Assembly (NCBI GenBank): GCA_963826105.1
Contig: CAWGWA010000003.1
Location: 62,001-126,000 of the forward strand
Length of the DNA stretch: 64,000 nt
Direction of reading: 5' to 3'
Origin: WHTI01 sp963826105
Lineage (GTDB): Bacteria; Actinomycetota; CADDZG01; WHSQ01
This document shows positions 1-7,838 of the stretch, in pieces. Position 1 is the first letter of the stretch. Each line of letters opens with the position of its first letter. Under the pieces are notes generated by a model. The model was not told the DNA's origin and made no database searches. It worked only from the letters and a program-made list of their open reading frames with translations. A program made the translations under genes and the position numbers.

Positions 1-92
1 TTGCGGTTCCCGGGATCGGGCTGACCAAGCTCGAGCGCTACGGCGAGGACATCCTGAAAACGGTGGCCGAGGTGGCCTCAACCGGAGCCTGA
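1..92 (+). CDS. 3' end of a DNA helicase with HRDC domain (partial)
   Basis: Only the last 29 codons are inside the window (frame from base 3, stop TGA at 90-92). The visible peptide has the VPGIGLTKLERYGEDIL pattern, the helix-hairpin end of an HRDC domain. HRDC domains cap RecQ helicases and the actinobacterial UvrD2-type helicases, where they help bind DNA. The catalytic part lies upstream of the window, so RecQ and UvrD2 cannot be separated here. It reads toward the tRNA gene 20 bases downstream. Confidence 0.6.
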   Translation, partial: AVPGIGLTKLERYGEDILKTVAEVASTGA

Positions 93-112
93 GGCCCTAC
101 GATGGGACCCAT

Positions 113-196
113 GCGGGCGTGGTGCAATTGGCTGACACGCCAGCCTTAGGAGCTGGTGCTCGAAAGAGCTTGAGGGTTCGAGTCCCTCCGCCCGCA
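113..196 (+). tRNA. tRNA-Leu (anticodon TAG)
   Basis: The acceptor stem GCGGGCG (113-119) pairs with CGCCCGC (189-195), with discriminator A at 196. The anticodon stem CCAGC/GCTGG encloses loop CTTAGGA, giving anticodon TAG (147-149), which reads CUA/CUG leucine codons. A long variable arm (class II, as expected for Leu) lies between the anticodon and T arms, and the T loop is GGTTCGAGTCC. The CCA end is not encoded, since the bases after 196 are CAA. Confidence 0.95.
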
Positions 197-204
197 CAAA
201 CGTA

Positions 205-633
205 TTACGTGAGCTGCTCGCTCAACGCGACCATGATGCCCTCGGGACCGCGGATGTAGGCGAGTCGATACGCGTCCTCGTATTGCACGACCTCGCCGAC
301 CAGTTCGGCGCCGTGGGCGAGCAGGCGCGCGACAACCTCATCGACGTCATCCACGGCGAACATGATGCGGCGGATCCCGAGTTCGTTCACCGCAGCCTTC
401 TCGGGCCCGGTTCTGACCGCTTCCGGTGTGTGGAACTTGTCCAGCTCGATCCCTTGGCCGTCCGGAGTGCGCATCATTGCGAGGGTTGCACGGACGTTCT
501 GAAGACCGATGAGACGGCCCACGGAAGGGCCCTCAACGGTCGCTTCGCCCTCCAACTCAAGCCCGAGCTCGAGAAAGAAGGCCTTCGCGGCTTCGAGGTC
601 GTCGACAACGATGAGAACGTTGTCCATCCTCAT
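205..633 (-). CDS. VOC-family (glyoxalase/bleomycin resistance fold) protein
   Basis: A 142-residue protein with two beta-alpha-beta-beta-beta halves typical of the vicinal oxygen chelate fold. The first half begins MDNVLIVVDDLEAAKAFF and the second IRRIMFAVDDVDEVVARL, ending YIRGPEGIMVALSE. The family includes glyoxalases, dioxygenases and drug-binding proteins, so the substrate cannot be assigned. I chose ATG at 633 because an AAAGGG ribosome site lies nine bases upstream. An in-frame TTG at 678 has no such site. It is divergent from hisN at 729 and ends just after the tRNA. Confidence 0.75.
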   Translation of the reverse strand: MRMDNVLIVVDDLEAAKAFFLELGLELEGEATVEGPSVGRLIGLQNVRATLAMMRTPDGQGIELDKFHTPEAVRTGPEKAAVNELGIRRIMFAVDDVDEVVARLLAHGAELVGEVVQYEDAYRLAYIRGPEGIMVALSEQLT

Positions 634-728
634 GAAGTTGGACCCTTTGACCTCATACAGGTGCTCCATTCTATGCAAATCGCTATCGGTTGATCCATCA
701 CGCGACGGCCCTCGACTAACCTCTGCCG

Positions 729-1520
729 ATGGACATCGATCTCGCCTCGGCCCTCGACCACGCGCTGGAGATGGCGATCGCCGCCGGAAACGAAGCCACC
801 TCGCGTTATGGACCTACGGCTGCGGCACGCCAGAAGGCAGATGGGAGCTGGGTAACCGAAGCGGACGAGGCGGCCGAGGCGGTGGTTCGGAGATCGATCG
901 CCGCGCAGTACCCCGATCACAACGTACTCGGGGAGGAGGAGGGCCTGAGGTCCGCATCCGGAGGGGAGGCGGTCGACGGGGCGCCGACCTGGATCGTCGA
1001 TCCGATCGACGGGACGCACAACTACATGGCGGGCATCCCTATCTGGGGAACTTTGATCGGACTCCGCGTGGACGACGAGATGGTCCTGGGGATCGCGCAC
1101 GCCCCCGCGCTGGGCGAGACCTATTCGGCAGCCCGAGGCCTCGGAGCCCACATGAACGGGTCCCCGATCGGCGTCTCCAAGGTATCGGCGATGGACCAGG
1201 CGATGTTCGTATCACCAGGATTCGAGGGCTTCGAGAAGAGAGGGATGGCCCTGCTCTACCTCGAGTTCTCTCGCCGCACGAGAAGGACCCGAGGATTCGC
1301 CGACTTCTGGGGGCACATGCTCGTAGCGCGCGGCGCGGCCGAGATCATGTGCGAACCGATCCTCGCGACCTGGGACTACGCGCCACTGGTCACGATCGTC
1401 GAGGAGGCCGGGGGCCGGATGACCCGCCTCGACGGCGCCGCTCCCAGCCACGGTGGAACCTGCGTAACGACGAACGGCTTGCTGCACGACGCGGTTCTCG
1501 ATCTCGTCGCCCGGACTTAA
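729..1520 (+). CDS. hisN: Inositol-monophosphatase-family phosphatase, probably histidinol-phosphatase
   Basis: 263 residues, full length for the family. Metal-binding signatures are GEEEG near residue 75, DPIDGTHNY near 100 and the C-terminal WDYAPL. The segment RGFADFWGHMLVARGAAEI before that last motif resembles the actinobacterial HisN group, which dephosphorylates L-histidinol phosphate in histidine synthesis, more than true inositol phosphatases. No other his genes are nearby, so the substrate is inferred from family resemblance. It converges on pdxH, and the four bases TTAA at 1517-1520 provide the stop codon of both genes. Confidence 0.75.
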   Translation: MDIDLASALDHALEMAIAAGNEATSRYGPTAAARQKADGSWVTEADEAAEAVVRRSIAAQYPDHNVLGEEEGLRSASGGEAVDGAPTWIVDPIDGTHNYMAGIPIWGTLIGLRVDDEMVLGIAHAPALGETYSAARGLGAHMNGSPIGVSKVSAMDQAMFVSPGFEGFEKRGMALLYLEFSRRTRRTRGFADFWGHMLVARGAAEIMCEPILATWDYAPLVTIVEEAGGRMTRLDGAAPSHGGTCVTTNGLLHDAVLDLVART

Positions 1521-2095
1521 GGAGCGAGACGCTCGACGGTCCAACCAGCACCCGAGCGCCGGTAGAGGGTGCGGTCGTGCAACCGATCGGGTCGGCCCTC
1601 CCAGAACTCGATCGTCTCGGGGCGCACGCGGAAACCGCCCCAATGCGGGGGCCGAGGAACGTCACGCCCGTCGAACTCCTTCTCGAATCTCGTCACCCGT
1701 TCGTCGAGAACCGAGCGGCTCTCGATAACCGCACTCTGCTCCGACGCCCACGCCGCGATCTGGCTCCCGCGAGGACGGGTCGCGAAGTATGCATCTGATC
1801 GCTCGGCACTGACGCGCTCCACCGAACCGACCACGCACACCTGGCGGTGCAAGGTGCCCCAGTAGAAGACCAATGAGGCGCGTGGGTTCTCGGTCAACTG
1901 TCGTCCCTTGCGCGAGTTGTAGTTGGTGAAGAAGTCGAATCCGTCCGCATCGACTCCCCGCAAGAGGACCGTGCGCGCCGAGACTCCCCCGTCGGGCGAC
2001 GCCGTCGCTAGGGTCATCGCGTTCGGCTCGCCGGGCTCGACGTCGAGAGCTTCACTCCACCACGCATCGAACAGAGCGATCGGATCCGTGCTCAT
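1517..2095 (-). CDS. pdxH: Pyridoxamine 5'-phosphate oxidase
   Basis: A 192-residue FMN enzyme that oxidises pyridoxamine or pyridoxine phosphate to PLP. Family signatures are RTVLLRGVDADGFDFFTNY, the FMN-contacting SRKGRQL, the LHRQVCV strand, and the C-terminal RPPHWGGFRVRP followed by EFWEGRPDRLHDR and ending VERLAP. ATG at 2095 directly follows the rdgB stop (TGA-ATG, no gap), so it is probably the last gene of the long minus-strand operon. PLP is the cofactor of CysM in the same operon, which gives the position metabolic sense. Confidence 0.93.
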   Translation of the reverse strand: MSTDPIALFDAWWSEALDVEPGEPNAMTLATASPDGGVSARTVLLRGVDADGFDFFTNYNSRKGRQLTENPRASLVFYWGTLHRQVCVVGSVERVSAERSDAYFATRPRGSQIAAWASEQSAVIESRSVLDERVTRFEKEFDGRDVPRPPHWGGFRVRPETIEFWEGRPDRLHDRTLYRRSGAGWTVERLAP

Positions 2096-2674
2096 TCAAT
2101 CTCCGATCATGGCGGCGAGTGAGCGGAAAGCCCTGCCCCGGTGGCTGAACCTGAGCTTCTCTTCGAGCGGGATCTCGCCCATCGTGCGCGACTCCCCCTC
2201 CGGGATCACGTGTGGGTCGTAACCGAAACCAAGATCGCCGCGTCCTTCGTCCACCACGCGCCCCTCGCAGGTGCCGTCGGCGATCAACTCGTCTCCCTCG
2301 GGAGTTACCAGGACGGCAACGCATCGGTAGCGGCAGGTCCGCTCGGCGTCCGGGACACCCTCGAGCTCGGCTATCAGCTTTCGGTTGTTGTCTGCATCGG
2401 TCGCGTCCTCGCCCGCGAACCGAGCCGAGAAAACACCCGGCCGGCCCCCCAGCACGTCGACCTCGATACCGGAGTCGTCCGCGATCGCTGTGAGGCCGGT
2501 CGCACGAGCCGCGAGGCGCGCCTTGTTGAGTGCGTTCTCGCGGAACGTGTCGAATGGTTCCTCGAGGATGAGGTCCGGGGCAACATCATCGAGAGGGACC
2601 AGCTCGATCGCCGGGAGGAGCAGCGCAACCTGCTCGGCCTTGTGCGGGTTGTGCGACGCGAAGACGGCTCTCAA
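2096..2674 (-). CDS. rdgB: Non-canonical purine NTP pyrophosphatase (RdgB/HAM1)
   Basis: A 192-residue house-cleaning enzyme that hydrolyses dITP and XTP to monophosphates. It opens with the substrate motif FASHNPHK and contains DTFRENALNKA, the catalytic ADDSGIEVDVLGGRPG stretch, GFGYDPHVIPEG and FSHRGRA. The open frame extends upstream, but homology starts at TTG 2674, which overlaps the rph stop in a TTGA (2671-2674) with GGAG just upstream. This implies translational coupling. The rph-rdgB pair is also adjacent in Mycobacterium. Confidence 0.93.
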   Translation of the reverse strand: MRAVFASHNPHKAEQVALLLPAIELVPLDDVAPDLILEEPFDTFRENALNKARLAARATGLTAIADDSGIEVDVLGGRPGVFSARFAGEDATDADNNRKLIAELEGVPDAERTCRYRCVAVLVTPEGDELIADGTCEGRVVDEGRGDLGFGYDPHVIPEGESRTMGEIPLEEKLRFSHRGRAFRSLAAMIGD

Positions 2675-3405
2675 TACTCCGGTTCCGGTGCCCCGAGGAC
2701 CTGATCCTGGAGAGCGGTCAGCTCGCCGATACCTTTCGAACCCAGATCGAGCAGGAGGTCGAGTTCCGAACGATCGAAGACGCCGTCCTCCGCAGTCCCC
2801 TGCACCTCGACCAGTTTCCCGGAACCCGTCATCACGATGTTCATGTCCACACCGGCGGTCGAGTCCTCGATGTAGTTGAGGTCCAGTACCGGGGTGCCCT
2901 CGACGATGCCGACGCTGATCGCGCTGACCGAATCGATCAGGGGACTCGTTTCGAGCAACCCGTCGTCCTGGAGTTTGATGAACGCCTGTGCCAGGGCGAC
3001 GAATGCTCCGGTGATCGATGCGGTACGCGTTCCCCCGTCGGCCTGCAGCACATCGCAGTCGAGCCAGATCGTGCGCTCTCCCAGCACCGTCATGTCGGTG
3101 ATGGCGCGCAAGCTTCGGCCGATGAGCCGCTGGATCTCTTGCGTTCGACCGCCCGGGCGCCCGCGATTGACCTCGCGCTGGATCCGCTGGGGAGATGAAC
3201 GCGGCAACATCGCGTACTCGGCGGTCACCCACCCTTTGCCTTTGCCCTTCATCCACTTCGGTACGCCCTCGTCGATGGTGGCCGTGCAGATGACGCGCGT
3301 ATCGCCCATCCCGATCAAACAGGAACCCTCGGCGTATGGCATCGCTCCGAGTTCCATCGAGACCGGGCGCAACTGATCCGGGGATCGTCCATCAACACGA
3401 TTCAA
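2671..3405 (-). CDS. rph: Ribonuclease PH
   Basis: A 244-residue phosphorolytic 3'-5' exoribonuclease that trims tRNA 3' ends. Diagnostic segments are RVDGRSPDQLRPV at the N terminus, the SPQRIQREVNRGRPGGRTQEI region, CDVLQADGGTRTASITG for phosphate binding, and the AGVDMNIVMTGSGKLVEVQGTAE block. Length is normal. Start is TTG at 3405, again overlapping the upstream stop as TTGA (3402-3405). No other in-frame start keeps the conserved N-terminal motif. Confidence 0.95.
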   Translation of the reverse strand: MNRVDGRSPDQLRPVSMELGAMPYAEGSCLIGMGDTRVICTATIDEGVPKWMKGKGKGWVTAEYAMLPRSSPQRIQREVNRGRPGGRTQEIQRLIGRSLRAITDMTVLGERTIWLDCDVLQADGGTRTASITGAFVALAQAFIKLQDDGLLETSPLIDSVSAISVGIVEGTPVLDLNYIEDSTAGVDMNIVMTGSGKLVEVQGTAEDGVFDRSELDLLLDLGSKGIGELTALQDQVLGAPEPEY

Positions 3406-4148
3406 GCTTCTACCTCCAGGCGAAGTCCGTCATAGGCAAGTTCCACGAGCAACCCCGGAGCCGCGGCCTGTGCCTCTGCCAGCGAACGACTGTGATCCTT
3501 CTTGGGGTGAAGATGAGTCAGGACCAACCGCTTGGCCCCCGCCTCTTGTGCGATCCTCGCCGCCTCCGCGGCTTTGAGATGGCCGTCCCATTCGCCGCCC
3601 TCTCTCTGGTACGTCGCTTCACAGATGAACACATCTGCATCCGCTGCGAGCGGGGGGAGGTTCCCGTTGGGTCCCGCGTCGGCAGAATAGGCAAGGGTTT
3701 TTCCTCCGCTTTCGATGCGCACACCGACGGTTCCAGGAACGTGCTTCATCTCGAAGAACGAGATCTCCGCCCCGTGGAAGCTCACCTTGTCGCCGGCCGC
3801 CACCGGCCGCAGATCGAACACTTTGCCGAGGTCGGTGGAGAACGCGGTCAGGGCAGAGATCGCTTCGCTCGTGGTCCACAGAGGGATCGCGGGCAACTGC
3901 TCCTTCTGCCCCCACTGGAACGCATGGACAGCCTGCCAGATATCGCTCGTGTGGTCGGGGTGACGATGAGTGAGGATGACGCCTTCGAGCTCCGAGTAAT
4001 CGACGTGGCCGAGGAGGTTCCGCCAGGTTCCGGCCCCCGCGTCCATCCAGAGGGGATGGCCGTCGATATCGACGAGGTAGCCGGAACTCGCCCGGTCAAC
4101 GGTGGCGAACACGCCGGAACTTCCCAGGATCGTGGCCACGAAGGACAT
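3402..4148 (-). CDS. Metallo-beta-lactamase-fold phosphodiesterase, Rv1339-like
   Basis: 248 residues of the MBL fold with the metal-binding motif THRHPDHTSD (HxHxDH), a later ADAGPNG with a metal-bridging Asp, and THLHPKKD near the C terminus. Its place between murI and rph matches M. tuberculosis Rv1339, which has been reported as an atypical class II cyclic-AMP phosphodiesterase. That activity is known for the relative and inferred here. A tRNase Z-like nuclease role is the main alternative. ATG at 4148 lies one base after the murI stop. Confidence 0.82.
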   Translation of the reverse strand: MSFVATILGSSGVFATVDRASSGYLVDIDGHPLWMDAGAGTWRNLLGHVDYSELEGVILTHRHPDHTSDIWQAVHAFQWGQKEQLPAIPLWTTSEAISALTAFSTDLGKVFDLRPVAAGDKVSFHGAEISFFEMKHVPGTVGVRIESGGKTLAYSADAGPNGNLPPLAADADVFICEATYQREGGEWDGHLKAAEAARIAQEAGAKRLVLTHLHPKKDHSRSLAEAQAAAPGLLVELAYDGLRLEVEA

Positions 4149-4149
4149 G

Positions 4150-4962
4150 TCAGCTCCAGGGGTGGTGCTCGACGGCGCCGAACTCGGGACCCAGGAACCT
4201 CCGTCCCAGTTCCCCGAACGTGCCCTCGCCGCTGGAGGCGATGAAACGGTGGGCGCCCGGCGCCTCTTGGGTGTTCAGGAGCCCATCGGTACGGAGGCGT
4301 GCGAAGACCTCAGTGGCGGTCGCCTCTGCACTCGATATGAGCACCACGTCGTCCCCCATCACTAGCTGGATCACTCCCGTCAGGAGAGGGTAATGCGTGC
4401 AGCCGAGGATCACCGTATCCACCTCGGCCTCGATCAAGGGTCTCAGATACTCCTCGGCAACCTTTACGACCTCATCCGAGGTCGTGTCTCCCCGCTCGAC
4501 GAAGTCGACGAACAAGGGGCAGGGCTGCTCGAACATCGTGACGTTGGCCCTGGTTGCCTCCAGAACGTGCCGGTAGGAGTGCGACGCGACGGTCGCCTCG
4601 GTCCCGATCAGTCCGACGTGCCGGTTGCGGGTCGCCGCGACCGCGGCGCGCACGCCCGGCTCGATGACGCTGATCACCGGGATGTCGTAGCGCTCGACCG
4701 CGGTGTCGAACGCGTTCGAAGCCGCTGAGTTACAGGCAACGACCAGCATCTTGACGTCTTGCGCGACGAGGAGATCCATGATCTCGAGAGCGAAGCCCTT
4801 GACCTCTTCAGCCGGGCGCGGACCGTACGGCAAGCGCGCGGTATCGCCGAAGTACACGAGGTCCTCGTGGGGAAGGAGATCGATCACCGCGCGGGCCACG
4901 GTGAGGCCCCCCAAACCCGAATCGAACATACCGATGGGGGCCCGGGACCCCGCGGTCACCAC
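4150..4962 (-). CDS. murI: Glutamate racemase
   Basis: A 270-residue enzyme making D-glutamate for peptidoglycan. It has the N-terminal IGMFDSGLGGLTVARA, GDTARLPYGPR, and both catalytic cysteine motifs, VVACNSAASNA and ILGCTHYPLL. The start is ambiguous between tandem GTG codons at 4962 and 4959. The second overlaps the cysM stop as GTGA. Overlap with cysM and the one-base gap to the next gene place it mid-operon, as in Mycobacterium where murI follows the cysO-cysM region. Confidence 0.93.
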   Translation of the reverse strand: MVTAGSRAPIGMFDSGLGGLTVARAVIDLLPHEDLVYFGDTARLPYGPRPAEEVKGFALEIMDLLVAQDVKMLVVACNSAASNAFDTAVERYDIPVISVIEPGVRAAVAATRNRHVGLIGTEATVASHSYRHVLEATRANVTMFEQPCPLFVDFVERGDTTSDEVVKVAEEYLRPLIEAEVDTVILGCTHYPLLTGVIQLVMGDDVVLISSAEATATEVFARLRTDGLLNTQEAPGAHRFIASSGEGTFGELGRRFLGPEFGAVEHHPWS

Positions 4963-5897
4963 CAGAGGACGTCCTCGACCTGCTCTTCAGCAACGTCGAG
5001 CTCCTGGGTCCATGCCTCGGTCGAGAGGTACTTCCACCCTCCGTCCGGAAGAAGACAGACCACGTCTCCCCCGCCGTCCTTCGCGAGACGCTCGGCGACG
5101 CGTTGAGCGACCCAGATCGTCGCGCCGGCCGAGATGCCGGCGAAGATCCCCTCTTGTTGCATAAGTGCCTTGGTCCAGACGATCGATTCGCGCGCTTTTA
5201 CCTTCACCTTGCCGTCGAGCACCGTGGGATCGAAGATCGGCGGGATGTATCCGTCCTCTAGCGAGCGGAGGCCGTAGACAAGTTCTCCGAGTTCGGGTTC
5301 GGCGGCGAACACCTTGATGTTCGGATCGTGCTCCTTGAGCCGGCGACCAACGCCGGTGAGGGTCCCCCCGGTCCCGAGCCCGGCGACGAACGCCTTGACG
5401 TCGGGAAGGTCTTCGAGGATCTCGGGGCCGGTGCCCTCGTAGTGGGCCTTTACGTTCGCCTCGTTCCCGTACTGGAAGGGCATGTAGTAGCCGGTGTCCT
5501 CGGCCAGCTCCTTCGCCATCGCGACCGATCCGTTGGTCCCCTCCGCCCCCGGCGAATAGATGATGTCGGCGCCGTAAGCATGGAGCAGCGAAACCCGCTC
5601 GTGGCTCGCGTTGTCCGGCATGACCGCGGTGAAGCGGTAGCCCTTGAGCTTCGCCACCATCGCGATCGCGATCCCGGTGTTCCCTGAGGTCGGCTCCAGG
5701 ATCGTCTTGTCCTTGGTCAGTGCTCCGGTTGCTTCGCCGTCTTCGATCAAGGCGAGCGCGATGCGGTCCTTAACCGAACCCGTGGGGTTCTGTCCTTCGA
5801 GCTTGACCCACATCCGAACGCTGTCGACCGGGCTAAGAGAGCGCACCTCGACCAGAGGGGTGTGCCCGATCAGATCGAGGATCGATTTGTACTTCAC
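4956..5897 (-). CDS. cysM: Cysteine synthase using CysO thiocarboxylate (CysM)
   Basis: A 313-residue fold-type II PLP enzyme. Motifs are NPTGSVKDRIA with the PLP lysine, EPTSGNTGIAIA, GLGTGGTLTGVGR and GISAGATIW. The neighbouring cysO and mec genes identify it as the CysM branch, which in M. tuberculosis uses O-phosphoserine and the sulfur carrier CysO-COSH rather than O-acetylserine and sulfide. Like that enzyme it has an extended C-terminal tail, here ending EDVLWW. Start is GTG 5897, six bases after the cysO stop. Confidence 0.92.
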   Translation of the reverse strand: MKYKSILDLIGHTPLVEVRSLSPVDSVRMWVKLEGQNPTGSVKDRIALALIEDGEATGALTKDKTILEPTSGNTGIAIAMVAKLKGYRFTAVMPDNASHERVSLLHAYGADIIYSPGAEGTNGSVAMAKELAEDTGYYMPFQYGNEANVKAHYEGTGPEILEDLPDVKAFVAGLGTGGTLTGVGRRLKEHDPNIKVFAAEPELGELVYGLRSLEDGYIPPIFDPTVLDGKVKVKARESIVWTKALMQQEGIFAGISAGATIWVAQRVAERLAKDGGGDVVCLLPDGGWKYLSTEAWTQELDVAEEQVEDVLWW

Positions 5898-5903
5898 GGC
5901 GGG

Positions 5904-6191
5904 TTAGCCCCCGGCGACCGACGGGAGCAGGGCAACGCGGTCGCCCTCGTTCGCCTGGGTCTCCAGCTTCTCGAGATAGCGGGCGTCCTCGTCGTTGACG
6001 TAGACGTTCACGAAGCGGTGGAGCTCGCCCTCGTCGTTCATGATCTGGCCCTTGAAACCGGGATAGCGCTCGTCCAGCTGGTCGATCAGCTGACCGATCG
6101 TCCCGGGGGCGAGGTCAACCTCGGCCTCGTTTCCGGTGAATCTTCGGAACACGGTGGGGATCTTGACCTTCACCGATCCGTCGCTAGCCAC
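5904..6191 (-). CDS. cysO: Sulfur-carrier protein CysO (MoaD/ThiS-like)
   Basis: 95 residues with a ubiquitin-like beta-grasp fold ending in the diglycine PSVAGG, whose C terminus is converted to a thiocarboxylate. The segment HRFVNVYVNDEDARYL matches the mycobacterial CysO family. I chose GTG at 6191 because AAGGAGG lies just upstream, although its four-base spacing is short. A longer in-frame reading has no homology. CysO passes sulfide to O-phosphoserine on CysM, forming a CysO-cysteine adduct that Mec then cleaves. Confidence 0.92.
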   Translation of the reverse strand: MASDGSVKVKIPTVFRRFTGNEAEVDLAPGTIGQLIDQLDERYPGFKGQIMNDEGELHRFVNVYVNDEDARYLEKLETQANEGDRVALLPSVAGG

Positions 6192-6232
6192 ATTGCCTCC
6201 TTGTAAATGTTGCAAAGTCGATTCTTCCACGT

Positions 6233-6670
6233 TCAACCCAGAACCTCGACCGGCATTTCCTCGACCTCGCCGGTCTCGTCGCTCCACGATTCCTTGACGA
6301 TCCGGAAGGCCCTGATCACGGCGGGCTCGGTCGCTAGGGAGACGATGACGTACGGAACCTCTTCACGTGCTTCCCGGACGTCGGTCGGGGACGGGTATGC
6401 CTCGGTACGTGTATGGGAGTGGAATACGCCGCCGAGGTCCCAGCCCCTGTCGTCGAGATCCTTGTAGACCGCCAGCTGCTCCTGAGGGTCGAGGGCGTAG
6501 CGAACCGGGCTCGCCGAAGCATTGGACATCGGATAGATGTCCACGATGCCCCCGTCCTTGGTCGCGATCAGACCGCAGGCCTCGTCGGGCCGCCCGTCGA
6601 GGCAGTGAGCGATCATCCGATCGGCCAGCTCCTTGGGGAACCGCATCTCGAGCACGTTCGCCCCGGTCAT
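6233..6670 (-). CDS. mec: JAMM/MPN+ metalloprotease releasing cysteine from CysO (Mec)
   Basis: 145 residues of the JAB1/MPN/Mov34 fold. The zinc motif is complete: a Glu in DEACGLIA, then FHSHTRTEAYPSPTD (HxH, Ser, Asp). Next to cysO and cysM this is the Mec protease, which cuts the CysO-Cys adduct to free cysteine and regenerate the carrier. ATG at 6670 overlaps the selD stop as ATGA, implying co-translation with selD. The 41-base gap to cysO holds only the strong cysO ribosome site. Confidence 0.92.
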   Translation of the reverse strand: MTGANVLEMRFPKELADRMIAHCLDGRPDEACGLIATKDGGIVDIYPMSNASASPVRYALDPQEQLAVYKDLDDRGWDLGGVFHSHTRTEAYPSPTDVREAREEVPYVIVSLATEPAVIRAFRIVKESWSDETGEVEEMPVEVLG

Positions 6671-7704
6671 GTCGTGGTCACCTTCGTCCTTCCGCTTCCT
6701 TCGTCCAGCCTTCCGATCACTGCCCCGTGCGCTCCCCGCTTCCCCATCGCCTTTAGGAGAGCACTCGTCCGGTCGGGTGTCACCGCAATCAGGAGACCAC
6801 CGGACGTCTGGGCGTCGTAAAGGATCGCCATCTCGGTCTCCGAGACCGGCCCGGGATCGACCCGGGGAGAGGTCGCCTCACGGTTCCGCACGCTTCCGCC
6901 GGGGAGGGTACCCGCGGCGGCCAGGGGCCCGACCCCTTCGAGCACCGGCATGTCGTCGAAGCGAAGCTCGGCGTCGAGATGGTTCCCGAGCATCTGAGCC
7001 AGGTGCCCGAGAAGACCGAAGCCGGTGACGTCGGTCGCGGCGGCGACCCCGACCTCGACCATCGCCTCTGCCGCGCCTCGGTTGAGGGTGCTCATCACCT
7101 TCACCGCAGCCTCGACCACGTCCCTCGGAGCGGTTCCGGCCTTGATCGCGTGCGTGATGATCCCTGTGCCAAGAGGCTTGGAGAGAACCAGGTCCTCTCC
7201 ACCGATTGCGGTCGTCTTCGCGATGAAACGCTCGGGGTGGACGGTTCCGGTCACCGCGAGTCCGAACTTGGGCTCGGCATCGTCGATCGAATGACCTCCG
7301 ATGACCGCCACACCGGCCTCGGCACAGGCGTCGCCGGCTCCCTCCAGAACCTTGCCGAGGAGAGCGAAGTCGAGGTCCCGGGGCCAGGCGACCAGATTGA
7401 GCGCACTGATGGGCGCGCCGCCCATCGCGTAGACGTCGGACAACGCGTTGACGGCCGCGATGCGACCCCAGTCGTAGGGGTCGTCGACGATCGGGGTGAA
7501 GAAATCGACGGTCTGGACGAGGGCAAGGTCCTCGGACACCCGGAAGACCCCGGCATCGTCGGGGGCCTCGAGACCAACGAGCACCCGAGCGTCGGGCAGG
7601 ACCGGAGGAAGATGCCCGAGGATCTCATCGAGCTCCGCGATGCCGAGCTTGCAGGCGCACCCCCCGCCGTGCGAATAGGCCGTCAATCTGGTCTCCTGCA
7701 GCAC
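6667..7704 (-). CDS. selD: Selenide, water dikinase (selenophosphate synthase)
   Basis: A 345-residue enzyme making selenophosphate from selenide and ATP. The N-terminal SHGGGCACKLG carries the catalytic Cys and Lys, encoded as ordinary Cys rather than selenocysteine. ATP-binding features include DDAGVFRV, TVDFFTPIVDDPYDWGRIA, NALSDVYAMGG, GGHSIDD, DVTGFGLLGHL and the C-terminal DAQTSGGLL. GTG at 7704 is preceded by GGGGAG. An in-frame extension upstream lacks homology. It is the first gene of the run leading into mec-cysO-cysM. No selA, selB or selU is visible here, so the selenium product used by this cell is unknown. Confidence 0.92.
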   Translation of the reverse strand: MLQETRLTAYSHGGGCACKLGIAELDEILGHLPPVLPDARVLVGLEAPDDAGVFRVSEDLALVQTVDFFTPIVDDPYDWGRIAAVNALSDVYAMGGAPISALNLVAWPRDLDFALLGKVLEGAGDACAEAGVAVIGGHSIDDAEPKFGLAVTGTVHPERFIAKTTAIGGEDLVLSKPLGTGIITHAIKAGTAPRDVVEAAVKVMSTLNRGAAEAMVEVGVAAATDVTGFGLLGHLAQMLGNHLDAELRFDDMPVLEGVGPLAAAGTLPGGSVRNREATSPRVDPGPVSETEMAILYDAQTSGGLLIAVTPDRTSALLKAMGKRGAHGAVIGRLDEGSGRTKVTTT

Positions 7705-7838
7705 GCTTCTCCCCTGCTCGATCCGATCGTCCGGTCCGTATCCTCCCAGCCACAGGCCCACAAGGTGTACTCGTGTGGGGCCGGGATTCACCCGGGGGCG
7801 GGTTGAAGCAGGTGCGGCCGGGAGCCGATGGTTTAGGT

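Noticed and set aside
509..1798. A plus-strand frame of 429 codons
   Set aside because: It overlaps hisN in another frame and pdxH antisense, is extremely Arg-rich and has no motif.
2675..3256. N-terminal extension of rdgB inside rph
   Set aside because: The RdgB homology begins exactly at TTG 2674, and the extension is the rph sequence read in another frame.
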